Shown here piece by piece: positions 6,918 through 13,831 of a stretch of DNA of 14,036 bases; the first letter of the stretch is position 1; every line of letters starts with the position of its first letter. The stretch is from a gamma proteobacterium symbiont of Bathyaustriella thionipta (GTDB taxonomy: Bacteria; Pseudomonadota; Gammaproteobacteria; Chromatiales; Chromatiaceae), in NCBI GenBank assembly GCA_025656895.1, contig JAHXHF010000270.1, positions 1-14,036 on the forward strand, in the 5' to 3' direction. The notes under the pieces are model-generated. The model was not told the origin of the DNA. It was given only the letters and a program-made list of their open reading frames with translations, and did no database searches. The translations under genes were made by a program, and so were the position numbers.

Positions 6918-6935
6918 TTTGGCAAGATTGCCAAA
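6918..6935. promoter_or_regulatory. candidate operator: perfect 18-bp palindrome
   Basis: TTTGGCAA-GA-TTGCCAAA has 8-nt perfect arms and a 2-nt centre, the form expected of a binding site for a dimeric helix-turn-helix protein. Its centre lies about 35 nt from the cas6-side -10 box and about 49 nt from the -10 box of the divergent gene, so it would sit upstream of both promoters where activators bind. Related copies lie at 4664-4677 and 5856-5870. The regulator is unknown; the CARF protein of the operon is the obvious candidate. Confidence 0.5.
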
Positions 6936-6968
6936 TGATTAACGGACCGACCTCCCCCAGGTCATTTT

Positions 6969-6980
6969 CAACTATAGTTG
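6969..6980. repeat. 12-bp palindrome covering a -10-like box
   Basis: CAACTATAGTTG is a perfect self-complementary 12-mer. It contains TATAGT (6973-6978), the best -10 candidate for the protease-hydrolase gene, and ends 26 nt before its ATG. A repressor bound here would block the promoter. The palindrome could also be chance. Confidence 0.35.
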
Positions 6981-7006
6981 CACAAGAACATACAAGGAAA
7001 TTGAGC

Positions 7007-8857
7007 ATGGCCGCACGCAACATAAAAACCACGGGGCAGGGTTATTTACTGAACGCTTTATCGGATGTGCCGGATTTGCGTGACTGGCCGTATGAGCCTT
7101 CCCTGGGGCAGTTGCGGCGCTATTTGCGGGCGCCTTCCGGTTTGACCATTCTGGATCAGAAAACCGAGGCCAGTTGTACCGGCTTTGCGCTGGCCGCCAT
7201 CATTAATTTGCTCAACCGGCAGCGCAACAGCAAAACCCGTGTCAGTCCGCGCATGTTGTATGAAATGGCCAAACGGCATGATGAATGGCCGGGTGAGGAT
7301 GAGGCCGGTTCCAGTTGCCGGGGCGCTATCAAGGGCTGGTATAACATGGGGGTGTGCCGCGACAGTTTGTGGCCTTACAAAGCCCATGAAGCCGGCGCAT
7401 TGACGGTAAAACGCGCGAAAGACGCGCGCAACAATACCATTGCGGCTTATTACCGTATTCAGCCGCGTATTTCTGATTTTCACAGTGCATTGAATGAAGC
7501 CGGTGCGGTTTATTGCTCGGCCAGAACCCATGCGGGCTGGCAGAAAGCGGACCCCGAATCCGGTCTTATTCCTTTTGAAGAACAGAATGATGGCGGCCAT
7601 GCCTTTGCCATTGTCGGCTATAACCGCGAGGGTTTCTGGATACAAAATTCCTGGAGCGAAGGCTGGGGTAAAAAAGGCCTGGCCTTATGGCCCTACGAGG
7701 ACTGGCACCGGAATTTAATGGATGCCTGGGTATTCAGCCTGGCCCTGCCCACGCCGCAAATCTGGCATTTGCCGGATGTGGGTGAAAAAAATCGCAGTGC
7801 GGCCCAGGCCAAAGCTTCACCGCCCAGAAGCGAAATTGCCGGACATTTTGTGCACGTGGACGATGGCCGCTTTCATCGCCAGGGACGCTATTGGAGTAAT
7901 GCCGAAGATGTGCGCACTACCGCTAAAGCTGTGGCTGCCAAAACCGATGAATACCAGCATTTGCTGTTGTACGCGCACGGCGGGCTGAATTCCCCCAAAG
8001 ACTCGGCTACCCGCATTGCCGCCCTGCAGCAAACCTTTAAGGATAACGGTATTTATCCTTATCATTTCATGTACGACACCGGCATCATGGAAGAATTGAA
8101 GGACGTTATTTACCGGCGCAAACAGAAAACCGAGGAACGTGCCGGCGGGGTTAGCGACTGGACGGACAAAATACTGGAATGGGCCACCCGTATTCCGGGG
8201 CGCGCCTTGTGGCGTGAAATGAAAGCCGGCGCAAAACTGCCTTTTCAGCCGACAGGAGCCGGCCACGAAACGCTGCAGATTTTCCTGCAGGAACTGGCCG
8301 CCCGAGCCGATGCGAAACTGAGCGTGCATCTGGTCGGTCACAGTACCGGGGCCATTCTGCTGGCTCATCTGCTGCAGGCCTTGCAAACCATAGCGCCACA
8401 ATTACGCATAGGCAGTTGTTCATTACTGGCGCCGGCCTGTTCGGTCGATTTGTTCCACAGCCATTATCTGCCGCATTTAGGTGGCGACAAAAACCAGTTT
8501 GGTATTGATAAAATGCAGGTATTCAATCTTATTGACAAGCTGGAACAGGACGATCAGGTCGGACAGGTTTACCGTAAATCTCTGCTGTATCTGGTGTCAC
8601 GCGCCTTTGAGGAAAACCTACCGGAAAAGATTCTGGGTATGCAGCAATATTCCGCGCCGCTGTTAAAACAGGCCAAGGTAAAAGCCTTAGGCAAAAAGTT
8701 TGGCGTGTGCTACAGCGATGGTTTGTCGGGAAAAATTACCCGCAGCCGCACCCACGGTGGTTTTGACAACGATGTTGCCAGCATGAATTCGGTTTTACAG
8801 TTTATTCTGGGCAAAAAACCGGCCAGCCCTTTTAACCGTGAAACCTTGAACTATTGA
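7007..8857 (+). CDS. papain-like (C1A) cysteine protease fused to a serine alpha/beta hydrolase
   Basis: A 616-aa two-domain enzyme with no signal peptide, so probably cytosolic. The N-terminal domain (about 12-255) is papain-like: Q51 and C57 (LDQKTEASC) keep the Gln-x5-Cys spacing of papain, H198 lies in DGGHAFAIVGY, and N214 lies in WIQNSWSEGWG, so the full Q-C-H-N set is present. The C-terminal domain (about 300-600) looks like an alpha/beta hydrolase: YAHGGL fits an oxyanion-hole strand, and S446 sits in VGHSTGA, the GxSxG nucleophile elbow. THGGFDND near the end may supply the catalytic histidine. Substrates are unknown; protease plus esterase or lipase activity is inferred. The start ATG 7007-7009 has AAGGA 8 nt upstream; an in-frame ATG at 6902 would lie upstream of the probable promoter. 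It diverges from cas6 and is followed 31 nt later by a DsbA-like gene. A link to CRISPR rests only on position and the shared control region. Confidence 0.85.
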   Translation: MAARNIKTTGQGYLLNALSDVPDLRDWPYEPSLGQLRRYLRAPSGLTILDQKTEASCTGFALAAIINLLNRQRNSKTRVSPRMLYEMAKRHDEWPGEDEAGSSCRGAIKGWYNMGVCRDSLWPYKAHEAGALTVKRAKDARNNTIAAYYRIQPRISDFHSALNEAGAVYCSARTHAGWQKADPESGLIPFEEQNDGGHAFAIVGYNREGFWIQNSWSEGWGKKGLALWPYEDWHRNLMDAWVFSLALPTPQIWHLPDVGEKNRSAAQAKASPPRSEIAGHFVHVDDGRFHRQGRYWSNAEDVRTTAKAVAAKTDEYQHLLLYAHGGLNSPKDSATRIAALQQTFKDNGIYPYHFMYDTGIMEELKDVIYRRKQKTEERAGGVSDWTDKILEWATRIPGRALWREMKAGAKLPFQPTGAGHETLQIFLQELAARADAKLSVHLVGHSTGAILLAHLLQALQTIAPQLRIGSCSLLAPACSVDLFHSHYLPHLGGDKNQFGIDKMQVFNLIDKLEQDDQVGQVYRKSLLYLVSRAFEENLPEKILGMQQYSAPLLKQAKVKALGKKFGVCYSDGLSGKITRSRTHGGFDNDVASMNSVLQFILGKKPASPFNRETLNY

Positions 8858-8888
8858 GGGGCACCTGCCTCAAACAGGGGAGTCTGTC

Positions 8889-9512
8889 TTGCCGGCTAAA
8901 AAGTTGTATTACATTCACGACCCGATGTGCAGTTGGTGCTGGGCCTTTCGCCCGGCGCTGGATGAACTGCAAAGATTATTACCCGATCTGGAAATTCAAA
9001 AAGTTCTGGGCGGACTGGCAGTGGATAGTGACGAACCCATGCCGCAAGCCCTGCGTGAGCAACTGCAACAAACCTGGAAACGCATTCAGTTAAAGGTTCC
9101 CGGTATTCATTTCAATTTTACTTTCTGGTCCGAGTGCCGGCCGCGTCGCAGCACTTACCCGGCCTGCCGTGCGGTCCTTGTGGCGGCAGAGTATCAGCTC
9201 GCAGATGCCATGACCGAAGCCATTCAGCGTGCCTATTATGAGCAGGCGCGCAACCCTTCCGATGACAGCACTCTGCTTGAACTGGCAGAATCCCTGGGAC
9301 TGGACAGAAAGCGCTTTCTGCATCAGTTGAACAGCGCGGAAACCGCACAGGCCCTGGACGCACAAATCCAGCTGGCCCGCCAGTTGGGGGCTTCTTCTTT
9401 TCCGACCCTGGTTTATGAAACGGGTGGCAGCCGCTGGCCTCTTGCGATTGATTACAACCGGCCGCAAGCCATGAAAGAGGCCATAGCCGGCATTGATGCC
9501 TTTAATGATTAA
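8889..9512 (+). CDS. DsbA family / predicted disulfide isomerase-like protein with CxxC motif
   Basis: A 207-aa thioredoxin-fold protein of the DsbA group, similar to the predicted protein-disulfide isomerases with a CSWCW motif. The start of the fold is visible as LYYIHDPMCSWCWAF (6-20), with redox cysteines C14 and C17. The cis-proline loop is probably SSFPTLVYE near residue 172. There is no signal peptide, so it should act in the cytosol as a thiol oxidoreductase or related enzyme. I kept the TTG start at 8889-8891 because AGGGGAG lies 6 nt upstream; no nearby ATG keeps the CxxC strand intact. It begins 31 nt after the protease-hydrolase stop and is probably co-transcribed. A thiol oxidoreductase beside a cysteine protease may be functionally linked, but these genes can also be neighbours by chance. 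Confidence 0.85.
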   Translation: MPAKKLYYIHDPMCSWCWAFRPALDELQRLLPDLEIQKVLGGLAVDSDEPMPQALREQLQQTWKRIQLKVPGIHFNFTFWSECRPRRSTYPACRAVLVAAEYQLADAMTEAIQRAYYEQARNPSDDSTLLELAESLGLDRKRFLHQLNSAETAQALDAQIQLARQLGASSFPTLVYETGGSRWPLAIDYNRPQAMKEAIAGIDAFND

Positions 9513-9529
9513 ATGTTAGCGATCAAGCT

Positions 9530-10840
9530 TTAACGATTACCCCAGGCAGGATGCGCCTTTTCCTGCTTTTGTTTGGCTTTGCTGCTGCGGCGTTTTTGGG
9601 AAGGCGCCTGACCTTTATGCCGGGTTTGCCGGCGATTACCGGGCTGTGAGCGGCCTTTGCCGTTGCGGCCATTCTGAATCGGCTCTGCTTTGATACTGGG
9701 ATCCGGTTCATAGCCTTCCAGGGTAAGCCTGGGAATGGGCCGCTTTAGCAGGCGCTCAATGTCGCGCAGCAGTTTGTGTTCGTCCACACACACCAATGAC
9801 ATGGCTTCACCTTCATGGCCCGCGCGACCCGTGCGACCGATACGATGCACATAGTCTTCCGGCACGTTGGGCAATTCAAAGTTCACCACATGCGGTAACT
9901 GGTCAATATCCAGTCCCCGCGCGGCTATGTCGGTGGCGACCAGTACCCGAATCCTGCCTGCTTTAAAACCGGCCAGCGCTTTGCTACGGGCGCCCTGACT
10001 TTTATTACCGTGAATGGCTGCGGTGCTCAGGCCGTCCATCTCCAACTGTTTGGCCAGACGATTGGCGCCGTGTTTGGTACGCGTGAAGACCAGCACCTGA
10101 CGCCAGTTCTTTGAGCCAATCATATGACTGAGCAATTCACGCTTGCGGCTTTTATCCACCGGATAAACCACTTGCTTAATCTTTTCTGCGGTGGTGTTGC
10201 GGCGGGCCACTTCGATCAATTCCGGGCTACTCAACAAACGGTTTGCCAGTTGCTTGATCTCGTTTGAGAAGGTGGCAGAAAACAGCAGGTTTTGGCGCAC
10301 GCTGTTATTCGGCAGCAGTGCCAGAACTTTTTTTATGTCGTGGATAAAACCCATATCCAGCATGCGGTCGGCTTCATCCAGCACCAGAATTTCAACCTGG
10401 GATAAATCCACGGTTTTCTGCTGGGCGTGATCCAGTAAGCGCCCCGGGGTGGCAATAAGGATATCCACACCCTGCCGCAGTTTTTGAATTTGCGGGTTGA
10501 TCTTTACGCCACCAAAAATAATGGCTGACTTCAAGGGTAAATGACGACCATAAGTTTCAACGCTTTCACCGACTTGCGCCGCCAGTTCACGGGTGGGGGT
10601 AAGTACCAGCGCACGTACCGGGCGTTTACCATCTTTTGCTTTTCGGCTACTTAAGTGGTGCAACAAAGGCAAGGTAAAACCGGCAGTTTTGCCGGTGCCG
10701 GTTTGCGCACCGGCGAGAACATCTTTGCCTTGCAGAATAACCGGGATGGCTTTGCTTTGAATAGGGGTGGGTTTGCTGTATCCCTGCTCGCTGATGGCGC
10801 GCAGAAGTTCGGCCGAAAGGCCGAGTGTATCAAATGACAT
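9530..10840 (-). CDS. rhlE: RhlE-type DEAD-box RNA helicase
   Basis: A 436-aa ATP-dependent RNA helicase of the RhlE group, which acts on structured RNA in ribosome assembly and RNA decay. The Q motif (PTPIQ, 24-28), Walker A AQTGTGKT (45-52), PTRELA (82-87), DEAD (155-158), SAT (188-190), VATDIAARGLD (301-311) and HRIGRTGR (332-339) are all present and in order. The N-terminal SFDTLGL and the basic tail rich in K, R and Q (from about 385) fit RhlE rather than DeaD or DbpA. The start ATG has GGAG 9 nt upstream. It converges with the DsbA-like gene, with only 17 bp between stops. Its upstream region of about 200 nt carries several hairpins. Confidence 0.95.
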   Translation of the reverse strand: MSFDTLGLSAELLRAISEQGYSKPTPIQSKAIPVILQGKDVLAGAQTGTGKTAGFTLPLLHHLSSRKAKDGKRPVRALVLTPTRELAAQVGESVETYGRHLPLKSAIIFGGVKINPQIQKLRQGVDILIATPGRLLDHAQQKTVDLSQVEILVLDEADRMLDMGFIHDIKKVLALLPNNSVRQNLLFSATFSNEIKQLANRLLSSPELIEVARRNTTAEKIKQVVYPVDKSRKRELLSHMIGSKNWRQVLVFTRTKHGANRLAKQLEMDGLSTAAIHGNKSQGARSKALAGFKAGRIRVLVATDIAARGLDIDQLPHVVNFELPNVPEDYVHRIGRTGRAGHEGEAMSLVCVDEHKLLRDIERLLKRPIPRLTLEGYEPDPSIKAEPIQNGRNGKGRSQPGNRRQTRHKGQAPSQKRRSSKAKQKQEKAHPAWGNR

Positions 10841-11063
10841 TGGGTATGACTCCAGTCTTGCCCTTCTTGCAGAGTGTTCTGCAGAAGCCGGTTCGGGCTG
10901 GATTAAAATTATGTGAGCGGGAAGTCTGACGCTGAACGAGCAGAGTGATGGACGAACGACTCAAGTGTTTTTCCGACAATCATGCAAGCCTGCTGGCTTG
11001 CCGATCCATCATGGGTGCTAACCGGACAAGCACCCGAAAAAAGTCATTATACCCTAAAAAAAT
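10841..11063 (-). promoter_or_regulatory. rhlE upstream region: candidate promoter and structured 5' leader
   Basis: On the minus strand a perfect TATAAT lies at 11046-11051 without a clear -35. A transcript from there would have a leader of about 200 nt before rhlE. Three hairpins lie inside it: GGGTGCT/AGCACCC (11013-11035, 9-nt loop), GCAAGCC-TGCT-GGCTTGC (10984-11001, perfect), and a 10-bp stem with one bulged T and a GTGT loop (10863-10887), ending 22 nt before the start codon. None is followed by a T run, so they look like leader structures rather than terminators. Long leaders are known for the helicase gene deaD/csdA; a similar control here is inference. No gene is visible in the gap. 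Confidence 0.45.
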
Positions 11064-11489
11064 TTATATTTTCGGAAAATCGGCCAGACAACAGCGACCC
11101 GAGGGATTGCGCTTGTCACAGGCACAGGTATGCGCTTTGGTTTCCTGTTTCACATAGTCTCTGACTGGCGGGTTGGCATGTGCTTCCGCATAGGTGACGC
11201 CGAAGCAGTAACAGAGCAAAGAGTCTGCCCGCTGATGCTTCTTGCCGACCTCGGTGCGCAAGGCGGCTTCCTCAATGACCGAATTATCCTCGGCAAAGTA
11301 AACAACCGGGCAATCAGGATCATCACAGAAATACCAGGCCTGCTGCGGCTCCGGCCAGTTCCACGGGGCTTTGATGTGATGCTTGATGGTGGCGGCCGCC
11401 ACCGCCGCATACTGAATGCCATTTTGCGGACAGCTATGCTTGCGCGGCGGCTTGTGCGGGGTGCAGGATGAAGAGCAGCAATCGGTCAT
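11064..11489 (-). CDS. cysteine-rich CopZ-like putative iron-sulfur/metal-binding metallochaperone
   Basis: A 141-aa protein with 12 cysteines (4, 5, 9, 20, 55, 60, 93, 95, 122, 124, 133, 134). The block YFCDDPDCPVVYF (53-65) and LLCYCFGVT (91-99) match the N-terminal Zn/[2Fe-2S] domain of CopZ-type proteins, often annotated as putative iron-sulfur cluster-binding metallochaperones. The usual heavy-metal-associated (HMA) domain with MxCxxC is absent, so it is the stand-alone form. There is no signal peptide or membrane segment. It lies 52 nt after deaD on the same strand, and only a weak Shine-Dalgarno sequence (CGGAA) is seen. The family call is fairly good; the metal and partner are unknown. 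Confidence 0.75.
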   Translation of the reverse strand: MTDCCSSSCTPHKPPRKHSCPQNGIQYAAVAAATIKHHIKAPWNWPEPQQAWYFCDDPDCPVVYFAEDNSVIEEAALRTEVGKKHQRADSLLCYCFGVTYAEAHANPPVRDYVKQETKAHTCACDKRNPSGRCCLADFPKI

Positions 11490-11541
11490 GTCGTGATTCC
11501 GGTCATCAATAATAAACCTGAGGGCAAAAAACGGTTGTGCA

Positions 11542-13299
11542 TCATTTGTCCGATGTTTTCTTGTGCTTTTTACTCTTATGTTTGAATTTTTTCTTTTTCG
11601 CTGAATGCTCCAGTCGCTTGATGCCCAGCTTCTGACCGCACACCCAGGTTTTTTTCAGATCGTGCAGTATTTCATTGGGCATGCCTTTGGGCAAATCCAC
11701 CAGACTGTATTCGCTGTGAATATCGATATGGCCAATGTATTGCGCGTCCAGCCCGGCTTCATTGGCAATGGCTCCCACGATATTGCCCGGCTTGACCTCA
11801 TGCTCATGCCCCACTTCGATACGAAAGCGCTCCATGTCTTTATCCGCTGGCTTTTGTGATTTTTCACGCCTGGGCTTTTCGCGGCGGGGCTTGTCATAAT
11901 CAGCCTTGCCGCGTTCCTTACGCCGGCCGGGTTCGCTTCTTGATTCATGTTTGCGATGTTTGGCAGATTCTTTTTTATGCTTCACCAGCAAGCGGTCACC
12001 ACCGGCCAGTTTGGTTAGCGCGGCCGCAATTTCCACGGCCGGTACATCATGTTCCTGCTGGTATTGCTCCACCAGTTTCTGCATGAAGTCGAGTTCACCC
12101 GCTGCCAGGGTATCGCTGATTTTTTGTTTGAAATCTGCAATACGTTTGTTATTCACCATCTCGGTGGAAGGCAGTTCCAGCGGAGTGATTTTCTGCCGGG
12201 TGGCTTTTTCAATGGCACCCAACATGCGCCGTTCACGCGGTGCTACAAACAGAATGGCGTCACCGCTGCGCCCGGCCCGACCGGTACGGCCAATGCGGTG
12301 AATATAGGCTTCGGTATCGTAGGGAATATCGTAATTCACGACATGGCTGATGCGTTCCACATCCAGCCCGCGCGCGGCCACATCGGTAGCCACCAGAATA
12401 TCCAGCGAGCCTTTTTTCAGCCGTTCTATCATTTGTTCGCGTTGTTTTTGCGGCATATCACCATTCAGAGCGGCGGCCGCATGACCCCGTGCTTCCAGAC
12501 GCTCTGCCAGCTCGGTAGTCGCAATTTTGGTGCGTACAAACATCAACAGGGCATCAAAAGGCTCCACTTCCAGAATACGGGTCAGCGCATCCAGTTTGTG
12601 CAAACCACTGACCAGCCAGTAGCGCTGACGAATCGTGTCCGCAGTAGCAGTACGCGCCTTAATGGAAATTTCCTGCGGATCATTCAGATAACGCCGCGCG
12701 ATACGCTGAATCTGCTTCGGCATGGTGGCGGAGAACAGGGCAATCTGACGTTTGTCCGGTGTTTGCTCCAGTATCCATTCCACATCATCAATAAAGCCCA
12801 TGCGCAGCATTTCGTCGGCTTCATCCAGCACCAGTGCCTGCAAACCACCCAGCTTGAGCGTACCTTTACGAATGTGATCCATAACCCGGCCCGGCGTACC
12901 CACCACCACCTGCACACCGCGCTTTAACTGGCGAATCTGTATGTTGTAGTCCTGCCCGCCGTAGATGGGTACCACATGAAAGCCTTGCATATGCGAGGCG
13001 TAACGCTGAAAGGCTTCAGACACCTGGATGGCCAGTTCACGCGTAGGTGCCAGCACCATTACCTGAACCTGTTTTTGCTGCCTATCCAGACGCGCCAGCA
13101 AGGGCAATGCAAATGCGGCGGTTTTACCGGTGCCTGTGGGTGCGTGGCCCAATACATCCAGGCCTTTCAGTAAAGGTGGAATGGTTTGCGCCTGAATCGG
13201 AGAGGGGGTTTCATAACCCACCGCATCCAGTGCGGTTAATAAGTCGGAAGGCAGATTCAGATCTTTGAAACTGATCGAGGGAGATTGTGGATCGGACAT
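11542..13299 (-). CDS. deaD: DeaD/CsdA DEAD-box RNA helicase with DbpA-type RNA-binding domain
   Basis: A 585-aa ATP-dependent RNA helicase of the DeaD (CsdA) group, active in ribosome assembly and mRNA turnover, often at low temperature. Motifs in order: Q motif PSPIQ (32-36), Walker A APTGTGKT (53-60), PTRELA (85-90), DEAD (159-162), SAT (190-192), VATDVAARGLD (303-313) and HRIGRTGR (334-341). A dimerisation-like helical region and a K/R-rich linker (about 430-480) follow. A DbpA-type RNA-binding domain comes next (RFRIEVGHEHEVKPGNIVGA), ending in a lysine-rich tail. It is slightly shorter than the E. coli protein of about 630 aa. The start ATG has AGGA 7 nt upstream. A second DEAD-box gene, rhlE, lies about 700 bp downstream on the same strand. 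Confidence 0.95.
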   Translation of the reverse strand: MSDPQSPSISFKDLNLPSDLLTALDAVGYETPSPIQAQTIPPLLKGLDVLGHAPTGTGKTAAFALPLLARLDRQQKQVQVMVLAPTRELAIQVSEAFQRYASHMQGFHVVPIYGGQDYNIQIRQLKRGVQVVVGTPGRVMDHIRKGTLKLGGLQALVLDEADEMLRMGFIDDVEWILEQTPDKRQIALFSATMPKQIQRIARRYLNDPQEISIKARTATADTIRQRYWLVSGLHKLDALTRILEVEPFDALLMFVRTKIATTELAERLEARGHAAAALNGDMPQKQREQMIERLKKGSLDILVATDVAARGLDVERISHVVNYDIPYDTEAYIHRIGRTGRAGRSGDAILFVAPRERRMLGAIEKATRQKITPLELPSTEMVNNKRIADFKQKISDTLAAGELDFMQKLVEQYQQEHDVPAVEIAAALTKLAGGDRLLVKHKKESAKHRKHESRSEPGRRKERGKADYDKPRREKPRREKSQKPADKDMERFRIEVGHEHEVKPGNIVGAIANEAGLDAQYIGHIDIHSEYSLVDLPKGMPNEILHDLKKTWVCGQKLGIKRLEHSAKKKKFKHKSKKHKKTSDK

Positions 13300-13333
13300 G
13301 AGAAATTCCTGCTGAAGACCAAGTATCTGCGCG

Positions 13334-13360
13334 TTTGGCGTAGAATAATCTCTCTAGAAT
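13334..13360 (+). promoter_or_regulatory. weak candidate promoter for yaiI
   Basis: TAGAAT (13355-13360) is a fair -10 box, and TTTGGC (13334-13339) a poor -35 with a 15-nt spacer. It lies just upstream of AGGA at 13364-13367 and the yaiI start. Assigned by eye only. Confidence 0.25.
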
Positions 13361-13378
13361 AACAGGAATAGAAAAATA

Positions 13379-13831
13379 ATGACTTGTCTCCGTATCTGGG
13401 TGGATGCCGATGCCTGCCCGAAAGTAATCAAAGACATCCTTTACCGGGCCGCCAACCGCGTAAAAGTGCCTTTAATTCTGGTTGCCAATCAGCCTTTACA
13501 GGTTTTGCGCTCGCCTTATATACGCTCGGTTCAGGTGAGTGCCGGCTTTGATGTGGCCGACAACTATATTGTGCAGCAATCCCGGGCCGGTGATTTGGTT
13601 ATTACGGCCGATATTCCACTGGCGGCCGAAATGATAGAAAAAGGCGGCATTGCGCTTAACCCAAGGGGTGAACTTTATACCCCGGAAAATATTCGCCAAC
13701 GATTGAATATGCGTGACTTTATGGACAGCCTGCGCAGCAGCGGCGTTAACACCGGCGGCCCTGCATCATTCAGCCAGTCTGACCGGCAGGCTTTTGCCAA
13801 CCAACTGGACCGACTGCTGGCAAAAGCCTAA
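13379..13831 (+). CDS. yaiI: YaiI/YqxD family protein (UPF0178)
   Basis: A 150-aa cytosolic protein of the YaiI/YqxD (UPF0178) family, normally about 150 aa, so full length. The conserved start RIWVDADACPKVIKDIL (5-21), the aspartate-containing core GDLVITADIPLA, and the C-terminal NTGGPASFSQSDRQAFANQLD block are all present. The aspartates suggest a PIN-like nuclease fold, but the function is not established. The start ATG 13379-13381 has AGGA 11 nt upstream. The gene diverges from deaD across 79 bp. Confidence 0.93.
   Translation: MTCLRIWVDADACPKVIKDILYRAANRVKVPLILVANQPLQVLRSPYIRSVQVSAGFDVADNYIVQQSRAGDLVITADIPLAAEMIEKGGIALNPRGELYTPENIRQRLNMRDFMDSLRSSGVNTGGPASFSQSDRQAFANQLDRLLAKA

Larger units (their letters stand above)
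6858..7006. promoter_or_regulatory. divergent control region between cas6 and the protease-hydrolase gene
   Basis: This 149-bp region separates cas6 (minus) from the protease-hydrolase gene (plus). It holds TATAGT on the minus strand at 6889-6894 and TATAGT on the plus strand at 6973-6978, each a good -10 box without a fitting -35. Between them are a perfect 18-bp palindrome (6918-6935) and a hairpin GACCT-CCCCC-AGGTC (6949-6963). The plus-strand -10 lies inside a perfect 12-bp palindrome CAACTATAGTTG (6969-6980). Weak -35 boxes on both sides of a dyad fit activator-dependent divergent promoters. Promoters are assigned by eye. Confidence 0.5.

Noticed and set aside
7058..8401. Two frames of about 195 codons antisense to the protease-hydrolase gene
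   Set aside because: They overlap strongly conserved catalytic blocks of the plus-strand gene and have no family features.
10984..11035. Hairpins as intrinsic terminators
   Set aside because: Neither hairpin is followed by a T run on either strand.
12049..12927. 292-codon plus-strand frame opposite deaD
   Set aside because: It is antisense to conserved helicase motifs, shows no recognisable domain and has no clear ribosome site; it is a shadow of the deaD coding strand.
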